From assembly GCA_029861535.1 (NCBI GenBank), contig JAOTZC010000002.1, positions 124,001 through 188,000 of the forward strand: a stretch of DNA of 64,000 bases, in the 5' to 3' direction. Within the stretch, counting starts at the first letter, position 1. Every line of letters starts with the position of its first letter. Below the pieces are notes generated by a model, which was not told the DNA's origin, did not search any database, and was given only the letters and a program-made list of their open reading frames with translations. The stretch is from Gammaproteobacteria bacterium (GTDB taxonomy: Bacteria; Pseudomonadota; Gammaproteobacteria; Steroidobacterales; Woeseiaceae). The position numbers and the translations under genes were made by a program. Shown piece by piece: positions 33,259 through 46,466 of this stretch.

Positions 33259-33630
33259 TCATTTCCTGGCCGTTTGGGTCTTCTTGCAACGTCGCCAGTG
33301 CATATCCAGACTACTGAATAGCTCCTGGTTCGTGGCAACTGCAGCCGGCGGCCGGTTCATTACGACGATATCCAGGCCGTGTAGCCCCACTTGGTGCTGT
33401 CGGAACGATTCTCGAACCACGCGTTTAATCCTGTTGCGCCCGGCTGCCTGCTTGCAGTTCTTTTTCGAAATCGCGAGCCCCAGTCTTGCGAGCTCCAGAT
33501 CATTATTGCGGCATAGCACCGTAAACCAGTTGTCGCGGCTTCGCGATGCTTTGTCAAAGACACGCGTGAACGATGCAGCGTCCTGCAGCCGGTGATCTTT
33601 CGAAAACCGCTGCGTCGGCTTGAGTTCCAA
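33259..33630 (-). CDS. rnpA: Ribonuclease P protein component
   Basis: RLGLAISKKNCKQAAGRNRIKRVVRESFR motif. Confidence 0.96.
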   Translation of the reverse strand: MELKPTQRFSKDHRLQDAASFTRVFDKASRSRDNWFTVLCRNNDLELARLGLAISKKNCKQAAGRNRIKRVVRESFRQHQVGLHGLDIVVMNRPPAAVATNQELFSSLDMHWRRCKKTQTARK

Positions 33631-33668
33631 GTCGGGAGTTTTTATGCTGTCGCGGCGGGCGCGGCAGA

Positions 33669-33803
33669 TTACGGCGCTAGCTTCGCGCGGCCCTTAGCTC
33701 GGCGGCGCTTGAGTACGAGGCGGCCGGCCTTGGTCGCCATGCGCGCACGGAATCCGTGCGTGCGTGCGCGCTTCAATTTGCTGGGCTGATACGTGCGTTT
33801 CAT
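33669..33803 (-). CDS. rpmH: 50S ribosomal protein L34 (not in ORF track because short)
   Basis: Reverse translation [44 protein letters not shown], 44 aa. Confidence 0.98.
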   Translation of the reverse strand: MKRTYQPSKLKRARTHGFRARMATKAGRLVLKRRRAKGRAKLAP

Positions 33804-34013
33804 CTGCCTGCTACCTACGTAAAATGACGGGCGTCGACCCGTCCCGACGAAAGGGCGGCAAGGGTACGCGGGCGCCCCGGCAGTGTCAATAGACGGCGTC
33901 GTTGCTGGGATTCTGGCCGAAATCGAGCTTCGCTCTGACGCTGTGGCGGCATCACGAAAAGCGGTATAGACTGCCCGGTCTTCACCCGTTCAATAACAAA
34001 ACGACTAAGGAAA

Positions 34014-35363
34014 TTGGGGACTCCGTTGCCGGCTGATACAACGCTATGGAATCGCTGCATTCGCGACTTGCAGGCGGAGCTGCCCGAACAACAGTTCAAC
34101 ACCTGGATTCGCCCATTGCAGGCCATAGAGGATGACGGCCAGCTCAAATTGCTGGCGCCGAATCGATTCGTTGTCGACTGGCTGCAAGAGCACTATATCG
34201 AGCGGATTCTGCAGATTGTCGATGGTTCCGGATCGAGCACCGAGGTTGTTGTCGAAGTGGGCTCGCGGCAAAAGCCGGGGGCGGCACTTGATGCACCACC
34301 ACGGCGGTTCGTCCCCAGTGGCAAGACGCCACCGCCGGCGGTTGCGTCGCGACTTAGTCCGAGCTTCACGTTTAATAGCTTTGTCGAGGGTAAAAGCAAT
34401 CAGCTTGCGCGAGCGGCGGCGAGCCAGGTCGGCGAGAATCCCGGCAAATCTTATAATCCGCTGTTTATCTATGGTGGCGTCGGGCTCGGCAAGACCCATC
34501 TCATGCATGCGGTAGGCAACACGATCTTGACGAACAACCCGGTAGCACGGGTTGCTTATGTACATTCGGAGCGCTTCGTCGGCGATATGGTCAAGGGCTT
34601 GCAACACAATACGATCTCCGAATTCAAGCGCTCGTATCGGTCACTAGATGCGTTGTTAATCGACGATATTCAGTTTTTTGCCGGCAAAGAGCGCTCGCAA
34701 GAAGAATTCTTCCACACGTTTAATGCCTTGCTGGAAGGCCAGCGGCAGATCGTGTTGACTTGTGACCGCTATCCCAAAGAGGTCAACGGCCTTGAGGAAC
34801 GCCTGAAATCCCGTTTTGGTTGGGGTCTCACCGTTTCTATTGAGCCACCGGAACTCGAAACCTCGGTTGCCATTCTAATGAGCAAAGCCACCGCTGAGCA
34901 TGTTGAGCTTCCCGAAGAAGTAGCTTTTTTTATCGCCAAGCGTATTCGCTCAAATGTCCGAGAACTCGAAGGAGCATTGCGGCGCGTCATTGCAAACTCC
35001 AGATTCACCGGTCGACCCATAAATCTCGATTTTGCGAAAGAAGCACTACGTGATTTACTGGCTTTGCAAGAGAGGCTCGTTTCTATCGAGAATATTCAAA
35101 AGACCGTGGCCGACTATTTTAAAATTCGTGTCGCCGATCTGTTATCCAAGAAACGCAGTCGCTCCATCGCGCGGCCGCGGCAATTTGCCATGGCGTTAGC
35201 TAAAGAGCTGACGAATCATTCTTTACCGGAGATCGGTGATGCTTTCGGCGGTCGGGATCACACGACGGTGTTGCACGGCTGCCGTCGTATTGAGTCGTTG
35301 CGCGAGACAGAAAAGCGTGTCGATAACGATTATTTGAATTTGTTAAGAACCTTAACGGGATAA
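34014..35363 (+). CDS. dnaA: Chromosomal replication initiator DnaA
   Basis: [40 protein letters not shown] start in ORF track. Confidence 0.97.
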   Translation: MGTPLPADTTLWNRCIRDLQAELPEQQFNTWIRPLQAIEDDGQLKLLAPNRFVVDWLQEHYIERILQIVDGSGSSTEVVVEVGSRQKPGAALDAPPRRFVPSGKTPPPAVASRLSPSFTFNSFVEGKSNQLARAAASQVGENPGKSYNPLFIYGGVGLGKTHLMHAVGNTILTNNPVARVAYVHSERFVGDMVKGLQHNTISEFKRSYRSLDALLIDDIQFFAGKERSQEEFFHTFNALLEGQRQIVLTCDRYPKEVNGLEERLKSRFGWGLTVSIEPPELETSVAILMSKATAEHVELPEEVAFFIAKRIRSNVRELEGALRRVIANSRFTGRPINLDFAKEALRDLLALQERLVSIENIQKTVADYFKIRVADLLSKKRSRSIARPRQFAMALAKELTNHSLPEIGDAFGGRDHTTVLHGCRRIESLRETEKRVDNDYLNLLRTLTG

Positions 35364-35584
35364 TTTGGCAGCATGCTCTGAATAAGCTGTGGATAACCGC
35401 CGGTCGCCTTTTTATCCACAGGCTGCACACAGGCAGTCGACGAGTCCCCAAGGCTTTGCACAACGACAGACTATATATCAACTTATTGATTTTACTAGTG
35501 TTTATAGAGTTATTCACAGGGCTTCGTTGCCCTAGTAATAACAATAAATAACTAATTTCCAATATTTATTAACAGGTGGAACCT
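35364..35584. other. oriC: Candidate oriC (dnaA-dnaN intergenic region) with DnaA boxes and AT-rich segment
   Basis: TGTGGATAA 35388-35396, TTATCCACA 35412-35420, TTATTCACA 35510-35518; AT-rich tract about 35470-35575. Confidence 0.75.
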
Positions 35585-36682
35585 ATGAAATTGAGCGCCG
35601 CGCGCGACGTCCTCCTAAAACCCCTGCAAGCCGTTATTGGTGTTGTAGAGCGACGACAGACGATGCCTATTTTGTCGAATGTGCTGCTGGTAGCACGAGA
35701 TGGTGTGTTATCGGTGACTGCGACAGACCTTGAGGTCGAATTGGTTGCGAAAACCGAGGTGGACGTTGAGACAGGCGGTGAAATTACCGTGTCTGGGCGC
35801 AAATTACTCGATATTTGTAAGGCACTACCAGAAGGTGCTGAGATCGGTATCAATGTAAGTGGGGAAAAGCTCGGTGTGCGCTCTGGGCGCAGTAAATTCA
35901 CCTTAGCAACACTGCCGGCCGCTGAATTTCCGACGGTTGAGGACATAAAAGCGGGTCAGACGATTACGGTGCCGATGGACGTACTTGGGCGATTGATCGA
36001 GAAAACTCACTTTTCGATGGCGCAGCAGGACGTGCGGTATTACTTGAACGGCATGTTGCTGGAAACGGGTGGGCAGCATTTGCGCGCAGTTGCAACAGAT
36101 GGACATCGCTTGGCGCTTTGTCAGGCCGAGCTCGGTGGGGAAAAGCTCAGTGAACAACAAGTTATTGTGCCACGCAAAGGTGTGCTTGAGCTGCAGCGTC
36201 TGCTCGGCGGTGATGGGAATCTCGATATCGAACTCGGCGCTAATCACGTTCGCATCCAGTTAGACGGAATTCGCTTCACTTCGAAGCTGATCGATGGTCG
36301 TTTCCCGGAGTACGAGCGTGTCATACCGCAGGAATCGAGCAACGAAATGACGGCGGACAAGGAAGTCTTGCGCAGCGCGCTACAGCGGACGGCCATCCTA
36401 TCGAACGAAAAGTATCGTGGTATTCGGCTCGTCATTCGCGACAGCGGGGTGGTGTTGCAGGCTCATAATCCAGAGCAAGAAGAAGCAGAGGAGGAGGTCG
36501 AGGTCCAATATAGCGGTGATGACATCGAGATCGGCTTCAACGTCAATTATTTGCTCGATGCCATCGGCGCGGTCGAAGGTGACGAGATTACGCTATCCGT
36601 CGTTGATAGCAATTCCAGTTGTCTGGTGCGTGAGCCTGGCAATGACGACGCCAAATTCGTTGTGATGCCGATGCGGCTATAG
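35585..36682 (+). CDS. dnaN: DNA polymerase III beta (sliding clamp)
   Basis: MKLSAARDVLLKPLQAVIGVVERRQTMPILSNVLL; C-terminal VVMPMRL. Confidence 0.97.
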   Translation: MKLSAARDVLLKPLQAVIGVVERRQTMPILSNVLLVARDGVLSVTATDLEVELVAKTEVDVETGGEITVSGRKLLDICKALPEGAEIGINVSGEKLGVRSGRSKFTLATLPAAEFPTVEDIKAGQTITVPMDVLGRLIEKTHFSMAQQDVRYYLNGMLLETGGQHLRAVATDGHRLALCQAELGGEKLSEQQVIVPRKGVLELQRLLGGDGNLDIELGANHVRIQLDGIRFTSKLIDGRFPEYERVIPQESSNEMTADKEVLRSALQRTAILSNEKYRGIRLVIRDSGVVLQAHNPEQEEAEEEVEVQYSGDDIEIGFNVNYLLDAIGAVEGDEITLSVVDSNSSCLVREPGNDDAKFVVMPMRL

Positions 36683-36700
36683 TCGCCGGAGCGGGCGCTC

Positions 36701-37762
36701 GTGGCGGTTCAGCTGTTCCGGGCGGAAAACTTCCGCTGTCTGAAGAAAATAGAATTCGAAGCAGACCCGCAGTACAACTTGATCTACGGGGCCAACGCCT
36801 CCGGCAAGACAAGCTTGCTGGAGGCGTTGGCATATCTGGGGCGAGGTAAGTCGTTTCGCGGTGCGCCAACGAGCGCGCTGATCCGGCACGGAGCAGAGGA
36901 TTTTGTGCTCTTTGCCAAGGTCGAACGGGGCGAGCGAGTAGCGACGATTGGCGTGCGCAATAGCCGCGAGGGCCTGGAGACGAAGGTGGACGGGGCCGCC
37001 GACGGCGGCAGCGCGGCGCTCGCCGAGCTATTGCCGCTAGCGGTTATTGACCCAGATGTTCATAACCTGGTGGCCGGCGGACCGGAACAGCGGCGCCGCT
37101 ACCTGGACTGGGTGGCGTTCCACGTGGAACAAAGCTTTTTGCCCGATTGGCGTCGCTATCGGCGGGCGCTGAAGCAGCGTAATGCGGCGCTGAAATCGGA
37201 CGGTCAGGGACTCGATGCGTGGAATGCCGAATTCATCGAGCTGGGGCTTAAGATCGATGCGGCGCGGCAGGCAGTGCTCGAGATTTGCGTCGATAGCCTA
37301 GAAGAACAGGGCTCAGCCCTTCTGGGTAGCGACGTGCGCTATGAATATCGGCCTGGCTGGGGCAAGGATCAAAGCCTGGCAGAGGCACTATCTGAGGGCC
37401 TGGAGCGGGATTTGGCCCTCGGCAGCACCCAGATGGGGCCCCACAGAGCAGACATCCGGCTGTTTTTTGACGATCGGCAGGCCCGGCGGCTGGTCTCCAG
37501 GGGCCAACAGAAACAGCTGGCCTGTTCGATGATTCTGGCGGCGACGGAAGTGGTACAGACCCATCTGGAGCGGCCGATGCTGCTGTTGCTGGATGATCCG
37601 GCGGCGGAGCTCGATCATGACGCGCTCGGGCGACTAATGAATCAGGTCTTTGGGTTGGGCTGTCAGGTACTTGCCACGACACTGGAGCCGGCGGCATTGA
37701 CGTTTCCACAAGAGCCACGGCTGTTCCACGTGGAACAGGGCGTTTTGACGCGGCTGACTTGA
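36701..37762 (+). CDS. recF: DNA replication/repair protein RecF
   Basis: NLIYGANASGKTSLLEALAYLGRGKSFR; GTG start; dnaN-recF-gyrB context. Confidence 0.96.
   Translation: MAVQLFRAENFRCLKKIEFEADPQYNLIYGANASGKTSLLEALAYLGRGKSFRGAPTSALIRHGAEDFVLFAKVERGERVATIGVRNSREGLETKVDGAADGGSAALAELLPLAVIDPDVHNLVAGGPEQRRRYLDWVAFHVEQSFLPDWRRYRRALKQRNAALKSDGQGLDAWNAEFIELGLKIDAARQAVLEICVDSLEEQGSALLGSDVRYEYRPGWGKDQSLAEALSEGLERDLALGSTQMGPHRADIRLFFDDRQARRLVSRGQQKQLACSMILAATEVVQTHLERPMLLLLDDPAAELDHDALGRLMNQVFGLGCQVLATTLEPAALTFPQEPRLFHVEQGVLTRLT
37117..37130. promoter_or_regulatory. parS: parS-like ParB-binding palindrome in recF
   Basis: GTTCCACGTGGAAC, perfect 14-bp palindrome (flanks C...A). Confidence 0.8.
37722..37737. 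promoter_or_regulatory. parS: parS ParB-binding site in recF 3' end
   Basis: TGTTCCACGTGGAACA, perfect 16-bp palindrome matching the known bacterial parS consensus form. Confidence 0.9.
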
Positions 37763-37851
37763 GCCTGAAAGCCTTATAAATAAAGGCCTTAGGGGTCCTT
37801 TCCGGGGCGCCATTTTGGTACAATAGATCGGTTATCGCCTGAGAAAGTTGA

Positions 37852-40289
<2,438 letters not shown>

Positions 40290-40290
<1 letters not shown>

Positions 40291-41228
40291 TGACCGACAA
40301 GCGCGCGTTCGTTCACACGGTTTTTCTGTTCCTGCTGCCGGTCCTCGTGGCATGGTTTGGCTGGTCTGTGCTGACAGCCGTGGGTGTCGTGTTGCTGATG
40401 CTCGTCTGGCGCTGGATGATTTCGCTAAGCACCTTTGTTGCGCCGGAAAAAGTACCGGAGCTGGTGTTGGAAACCATTTCTGTCAGCCACTTTGTCGAAA
40501 AAGTACGCTGGAACCTGGACGCGACCGATCTCGACTACGTCGAGCGCACTGCGGGCGGCACGCTCGGCGCATTCTTCCTGGGAAGAACGGTGCCGCGGCT
40601 GAAAGTGCGCACCGGCGCGGTGCGCTCGGAAATCGGAAATTCCGCAGAAATTCTTCGCTACCTGTGGGGCGCCTACGCGGCGACGCAGGGTGAAAAAATA
40701 AAGCACCTCGAGCCGACGGCCGAGCGCCTCGAGTTCGAGCAACGGCTCGATCGTTACGGCGTAAGCCTGCAAATCTGGATATATCACCACATTCTCGAGG
40801 ATCGTGAATTGGCGCTGCATGCCTGGGGCGTCAACAACCCGGCCGTACCTATTTGGCAGCGCTGGCTATTGCGGTTGCTATTTCCGCTTTTGGCGTTTCT
40901 AATTCGTCGCTCGTTTCGCATCACAGCGGCGAATTATGAGAAAGCGTGCCATCGCATTGAAGAGCTGCTGGCCGACATCGATACCAGGCTCGCGGACGGC
41001 CGCGTATCGATACTCGGCGACAAGGCGCTGAATTACACGGACTACAGCTTTGCCGCATTCACCGGCGCGTGGTTGCAGCCGGTGGGTTATGGCGGCGGCA
41101 AGGCCGATTCGGTTCGGATCGAACGAAGCCGGGCCCCGAACCCGATGCGTGCCGACATCGAGCGTTGGGTCGAAGACTATCCGCGCGCCGTCACCTGGGT
41201 ACAGCGGCTGTATGCTGAGGCGCGCTAG
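40290..41228 (+). CDS. Glutathione S-transferase family protein with N-terminal TM segments
   Basis: SHFVEKVRWNLDATDLDY, C-terminal GST-like ALNYTDYSFAAFTGAWLQP. Confidence 0.7.
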
Positions 41229-41336
41229 ATATGCTGACTATGGTCGTGGAAAACGCCTAGATAAAATGGCCGAATCCGTGAAACCACCGTTAAGGACTGC
41301 GGTCAAACATCGACGTCAAGCACAGAGGTGAACGCA

Positions 41337-41810
41337 ATGAAAACCAAGCTATTTGTTGTCGCCGCGCTATTGTCGATAGCGGCATGCGGGACAATAGACG
41401 ATCCAAGGGAGGTTGAGGCGGTTCGTGATTTCGTTGCATCGACCGAGCTGCAAGAGGTCGACAACATTCGCCTCTTCACGCAACTGCATTACACCTATGT
41501 CAATGATTTCTACGTGACGGTTCCGACGCGGCGCGGGGATTATCTAATCGAATTCCGCAGCCAATGCCGCGCACTGCGGCGCACAGAGTTCACATCGGAG
41601 ATGGTGGATTACCGCAGCGACCCCAGCATCGTACGCACAAAATTCGATACGATTCGCGGCTGCCACATCGACAAGATTTACGAGGTTACCAAGGAACAAC
41701 GGCAAGAGCTCGAAGACCTAGGTGACGCTCCGGGCGACGAGGTATATTTACCCGACGAGGAAGCGGCCGGCGAAGAAGCACCCGACCAAGAAATGCCCGA
41801 CGCGAAATAA
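41337..41810 (+). CDS. Small lipoprotein, DUF6491-like
   Basis: Lipobox-like LLSIAACGT; pattern ...FYVTVPTRRGDYLIEFRSQCRALRR. Confidence 0.6.
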   Translation: MKTKLFVVAALLSIAACGTIDDPREVEAVRDFVASTELQEVDNIRLFTQLHYTYVNDFYVTVPTRRGDYLIEFRSQCRALRRTEFTSEMVDYRSDPSIVRTKFDTIRGCHIDKIYEVTKEQRQELEDLGDAPGDEVYLPDEEAAGEEAPDQEMPDAK

Positions 41811-41907
41811 CTCGACGCGGAATATTTTGATAACGACATTGCAGTGATACCTATGATTCAGGAATACCACGGCACCATCGCGTGAGCCGTGCACGAAGGG
41901 GAAAAAA

Positions 41908-43956
41908 GTGAAACAGAAGTTAATAAGCGCGATCATGTTGATGGCACTGGCGGCCTGCGGACAACAATCGGCGGACACGACGGCCGATGCAAGCGCCGCG
42001 AAAAGCGAACTGACCTCGGGCTTGGCGCTCGAGAATATGGATAAGAGTGTTCATCCTGGCGACGATTTCTTCTCATACATGAATGGTGTCTGGCTCGATC
42101 AGGCAGAAATTCCAGCCGACAAAGCGTCCTACGGCGGCTTCGCCATTCTGGCCGATGAGGCACAAGAGGACGTTAAGGCCATCATTGAGGAATCGGCAAG
42201 CGGCGATTTCAAGACGGGCACCGATGAGCAAAAAGTTGGCGATCTATATCGCTCATATCTCGATATCGACACCCGTAATGAAAAAGGCGTAAGCCCGCTC
42301 GCGCCCGAAATTGATCGCATCGAATCGATAAACTCCTACGATGATCTCGCCGTGTATTTCGCGTCGGCTGTAAAGCGCGGCTACGGCGTACCATTCGTGC
42401 TCGGTCAGTACGCGGACATGAAAAACCCCGAGTACTACATGATCTACACATGGCAGGCGGGTCTCGGTCTTCCGGATCGCGAGTACTATTTCAACGACGA
42501 TGAAAAATCGGCGGAAATCCGCGACCAGTATGTCGCACACATCGAAAAGATGTTTGATCTGGCTGGTCGGCCGAATGGCGCACAGGCAGCAGCGACAATC
42601 ATGGCGCTGGAAACGCGGATGGCCGACGCGCATATGCTAAAAGAAGATGCTCGCGACTTCGCTGCCAACTACTCGAAGATTCCGCTTAATGAATTAAATG
42701 AGCTGATGCCGAATTTCAACTGGGACGGCTACGTCGCCGAAGTTGGAATTGGCGACATCGACGGGCTCGTCGTCATGATGAATGATCATATGGCGGCATT
42801 GGACCAGATCATCGTCGACACGGAGCTCGATACCTGGAAGACCTATCTTTGCTGGGTCGCGCTAAACACGGTCGCGGGCCGGATGAACGAAGATCTCGAC
42901 AATCAAAATTTCGAGTTTTACGGTAAGACGCTATCCGGTACCGAAGAGCAACGGCCGATGTGGCGCCGTGCGGTCAATACCGTTAACGGCTCACTCGGCG
43001 AAGTCGTCGGCAAAGTGTATGTCAAGAAGCACTTTCCACCCGAGGCGAAAGAACGCATGGATGGGTTGGTCGCGAATCTGATTGCCGCCTACGAAAAAAG
43101 CATCAACGAACTCGAATGGATGAGCGCAGATACTAAAGTCGAGGCGCTCGACAAATTATCGAAGTTCACACCCAAAATCGGTTATCCGGACGAATGGCGG
43201 GAGTATGACTTCGATATCGAGGCAGACGATTTATTCGGCAACCTCGAACGTGCGACGGTGGCCGAATACGAACGGCAACTGGCCCGGCAGGGCGGCCCGG
43301 TCGATAAAGGCGAATGGGGCATGAATCCGCAAACGGTTAACGCCTATTACAGCCCGGCGCTGAATGAAATCGTGTTCCCGGCGGCAATTCTGCAACCGCC
43401 GTTTTTCAACCTGAGTGCTGACGATGCGGTCAACTACGGTGCGATTGGCGCGGTCATCGGCCATGAAATCGGTCATGGTTTCGACGACACGGGCAGCACG
43501 TTCGATGGCGACGGCAAGTTGCGTAACTGGTGGACCGACAGCGATCGTGAAGAATTCGAAAAACGCACCGCAACACTCGTCGGCCAGTACTCGGCGTTCG
43601 CGCCGTTCGATGATCTTAAGGTCAACGGCGAATTTACGCTCGGCGAAAACATCGGCGACCTCGGCGGGATCAGTATTGGATTGTTGGCGTACAAGATGTC
43701 ACTTAACGGTAAAGAGCCAAAGGTCATCGACGGTTTCACCGGTGTTCAAAGAGTGTTTCTGGGTTACGGTCAGGTTTGGCGGAACAAGTACCGCGACGAG
43801 GCGCTGCGGCAGTTGATTCAGACGAATCCACATGCGCCATCGATGTATCGAGCGAATGGCGCAGTGCGCAATGTGCCGGAGTGGTACGACGCGTTCGGCG
43901 TGACCGAGCAGCACGCGCTGTACTTGCCGCCAGAGGAACGCGTCAAGATTTGGTGA
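41908..43956 (+). CDS. M13 family metallopeptidase (neprilysin/PepO-like lipoprotein)
   Basis: GHEIGHGFDD zinc motif; MALAACGQ lipobox; NAYYSPALNEIVFPAAILQPPFF. Confidence 0.94.
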   Translation: MKQKLISAIMLMALAACGQQSADTTADASAAKSELTSGLALENMDKSVHPGDDFFSYMNGVWLDQAEIPADKASYGGFAILADEAQEDVKAIIEESASGDFKTGTDEQKVGDLYRSYLDIDTRNEKGVSPLAPEIDRIESINSYDDLAVYFASAVKRGYGVPFVLGQYADMKNPEYYMIYTWQAGLGLPDREYYFNDDEKSAEIRDQYVAHIEKMFDLAGRPNGAQAAATIMALETRMADAHMLKEDARDFAANYSKIPLNELNELMPNFNWDGYVAEVGIGDIDGLVVMMNDHMAALDQIIVDTELDTWKTYLCWVALNTVAGRMNEDLDNQNFEFYGKTLSGTEEQRPMWRRAVNTVNGSLGEVVGKVYVKKHFPPEAKERMDGLVANLIAAYEKSINELEWMSADTKVEALDKLSKFTPKIGYPDEWREYDFDIEADDLFGNLERATVAEYERQLARQGGPVDKGEWGMNPQTVNAYYSPALNEIVFPAAILQPPFFNLSADDAVNYGAIGAVIGHEIGHGFDDTGSTFDGDGKLRNWWTDSDREEFEKRTATLVGQYSAFAPFDDLKVNGEFTLGENIGDLGGISIGLLAYKMSLNGKEPKVIDGFTGVQRVFLGYGQVWRNKYRDEALRQLIQTNPHAPSMYRANGAVRNVPEWYDAFGVTEQHALYLPPEERVKIW

Positions 43957-43975
43957 TTGCGATTGGGTTAGCGGC

Positions 43976-44008
43976 AAAAAGGGGCGTCCGATGCGGCGCC
44001 CCTTTTTT
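43976..44008. terminator. Bidirectional rho-independent terminator between convergent M13 and M28 genes
   Basis: AAAAAGGGGCG-tccgatgcgg-CGCCCCTTTTTT. Confidence 0.9.
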
Positions 44009-45689
44009 AGTTTGGCCCAAAGCGCTCGCCGAAAAAGTCGCCTTCATTCCAAGTCGGGCGCGCGGCGTCGTTCGCGATGTAATAACCAATACGAATGTGT
44101 GAGCGCGTGAATCGCACGACCGATTCCCAGTCGACCGGGCGCGTCAGGTCGTCACTCGGCTCGTGGTAGTGATCTTTTAGATGCTCGCGAAACTGCGCTT
44201 CGCCGTCGATTTCGGGGTCCGAGGACGTAAATCCCGGTATTAGATAGATCGCCGGAATGCCTTTTTTGACAAACGAATACTGATCACTGCGTACGAACAG
44301 ATTTTCCTCGGGCAGTGGATTCGGCGTGAGCGAAAACCCCTCCGACTCGGCCGCTGCCTCGACGACGGGTTCGAGTGAGGAATGCTCAGATCCGAATGCA
44401 ACGAGATCGGCGATCGGGTATAGGAATAACGGCATGTCGAGATTCACGTTCGCGACGATATTGGCCATCGGCACTGTCGGATAGTGCGCGAAATAATCCG
44501 AGCCTAGAAGGCCGCGTTCTTCGGCGGTCACCGCGACAAACATGACGGACCGTGCCGGCGGGTGCTCGCCGAATATCTTCGCGGTCTCGAGCATGATCGA
44601 TATGCCCATCGCGTTATCGTAGGCGCCGTTGTTAATGTCATCGTCGGTCTCGGGCGCCGGCGAAATGCCGACATGGTCGAGATGCGCTGTGTAAACAACA
44701 AATTCGTCCGCGAACTCGGGGTCGCTGCCGCGAACGATGCCGATGACATTCGGGCTCTCGATACGATCGTGAGAGGTTTGTCGCGACAAAGTCACCTCGA
44801 AATCCAGAGGCGTCGACGCCGGCGTATCCGCCGCTGCGGCGTCGAGCGCTTGTTCAAAACTAATCGGTGAGGCTGCAAACAACTCGGTCGCGGTGGCGGC
44901 GCTGATCACGATGCCACCTTTGAGTTCCGGAAAATAACCGGACGCTGCGCCGGTTTCGCTGACCCACGCCATGCCGGGCCGCTTGCCGGTCAGTTGTTTG
45001 AAACGCTCCCACGGCGTTTGCTCCTGAATTCGCCGCGATCGCAGGCCAACTGAGCCGATGGCGCCGCGGGCAACGGCCTCCTGAGCTTTCGTGCGACTCG
45101 AAGCGTAATACGCACGCTGGGCATGAGAGAAAGTACTCGGCGCGCCGCCGAAAAGCGCAACGATTTTGCCGCGCACGTCGATGCCGTCGTAATCCGAATA
45201 CGAAAACTCCGGCGCATGTACGCCGTAGCCGACATAGACAACGTCGGCGCGCACGCTGTTGGTTTCGCGCACCTTGTCGGGCGACATGCCGTAGTGCTCG
45301 CGATAGATTAATTCGCGATCCTTATCGTTGCGGTGAATGACGACAGAAGGTGTCTCCGTGTTCAGCTGATACCGGACCAGCGGCACTTGCTGGAACCATG
45401 CATCGTCATCGTCGGGATTACCGTCGGGGTCAGCGCCAGGCTGCAGGCCAAATTCTCTGAATTGTGCAGCAACATAGGCCGCTGACGCGTCGTAGCCAGG
45501 CTCGCCGGTCATGCGACCCTGACGTTTATCGTCGGATAGCCAGGCAACATGCGCGTGCAGAAATTTTGCGTCGATGTCCGTAAGCGGGCCAACAAGCGGG
45601 TCTGCAACGCGGACAGGCACGTCTCGAAGCTCTGTGCAGGCGACGAGAACAAACGCAACGACGAGTAGCCATGATGTGCGTGTGATCAT
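44007..45689 (-). CDS. M28 family metallopeptidase (secreted/lipoprotein)
   Basis: VYTAHLDHVG, NNGAYDNAMGISIMLETAK, TAEERGLLGSDYF motifs. Confidence 0.92.
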   Translation of the reverse strand: MITRTSWLLVVAFVLVACTELRDVPVRVADPLVGPLTDIDAKFLHAHVAWLSDDKRQGRMTGEPGYDASAAYVAAQFREFGLQPGADPDGNPDDDDAWFQQVPLVRYQLNTETPSVVIHRNDKDRELIYREHYGMSPDKVRETNSVRADVVYVGYGVHAPEFSYSDYDGIDVRGKIVALFGGAPSTFSHAQRAYYASSRTKAQEAVARGAIGSVGLRSRRIQEQTPWERFKQLTGKRPGMAWVSETGAASGYFPELKGGIVISAATATELFAASPISFEQALDAAAADTPASTPLDFEVTLSRQTSHDRIESPNVIGIVRGSDPEFADEFVVYTAHLDHVGISPAPETDDDINNGAYDNAMGISIMLETAKIFGEHPPARSVMFVAVTAEERGLLGSDYFAHYPTVPMANIVANVNLDMPLFLYPIADLVAFGSEHSSLEPVVEAAAESEGFSLTPNPLPEENLFVRSDQYSFVKKGIPAIYLIPGFTSSDPEIDGEAQFREHLKDHYHEPSDDLTRPVDWESVVRFTRSHIRIGYYIANDAARPTWNEGDFFGERFGPN

Positions 45690-45725
45690 AAAGTTTCTCT
45701 TGTTACCGCACACACAGGTGCGCCG

Positions 45726-46463
45726 TTAGTCCGAGACTTGTTTTTGTTGATAGACGCGACTGATCTCTTGCATTTTGTTTTCGATCCAGTTTTGCGCGAT
45801 CAAGTTAGTTTCTTTGGGCGACTGCAAACTCGCGTCGATCGGTGGGCCAATGCAGAAGCGTACCGTCCCGGGTTTTTTCTTAAATGATAATCGCGTCCAA
45901 AAGTCACCCGCATTATGTGCCACCGGCACGATCGAAACATTGGCCTCTTGCGCGAGCGCTGCGCCGCTAATGCCATATTTGCGCGTCTCGCCCGGCGGCA
46001 TGCGCGTGCCCTCTGGAAAAATGGTCACCCAGATCCCGTTCTCGAGTTTCTGTTTGCCTTGGCGAATGACTTGTTTGACTGCGGACGCACCGCTTTTGCG
46101 ATCGATAGCGATTGGCTCCAATGCGAGCCCGATCGCCCAACCGAAAAGAGGCGCCCGCAGAAGTTCACGCTTTACGACCCAAGCGGCCGGCGGGAAGTAA
46201 GTAACCTGCCACAGTGTCTCGAGTGTCGACGTGTGTTTGATCAAGATGACGCTTGGCGTATCAGGTAGGTTCTCCCCACCTTCAACGACGGATTTGATGC
46301 CACAAAAGAAATTCGCGCTCCAGACCGCGAGACCACACCAAGCGGCGCAAAGACCGAAGCGAACGCGATACGGCGCCCAGAACAGCAGCAACAGCATGAT
46401 CGAGACAATGAAAACGGTGCTGAAGCCGAAGATGTTGTAAAACAGCGAGCGAATTATCAGCAC
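45726..46463 (-). CDS. plsC: 1-acyl-sn-glycerol-3-phosphate acyltransferase
   Basis: IKHTSTLET (variant HX4D block), FPEGTRMPPGE. Confidence 0.87.
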   Translation of the reverse strand: MLIIRSLFYNIFGFSTVFIVSIMLLLLFWAPYRVRFGLCAAWCGLAVWSANFFCGIKSVVEGGENLPDTPSVILIKHTSTLETLWQVTYFPPAAWVVKRELLRAPLFGWAIGLALEPIAIDRKSGASAVKQVIRQGKQKLENGIWVTIFPEGTRMPPGETRKYGISGAALAQEANVSIVPVAHNAGDFWTRLSFKKKPGTVRFCIGPPIDASLQSPKETNLIAQNWIENKMQEISRVYQQKQVSD

Positions 46464-46466
46464 GGC

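Noticed and set aside
34014-34070. Possible misassigned dnaA start
   Set aside because: TTG start is plausible and alternatives (TTG 34026) change the product by only four residues; not interesting in itself.
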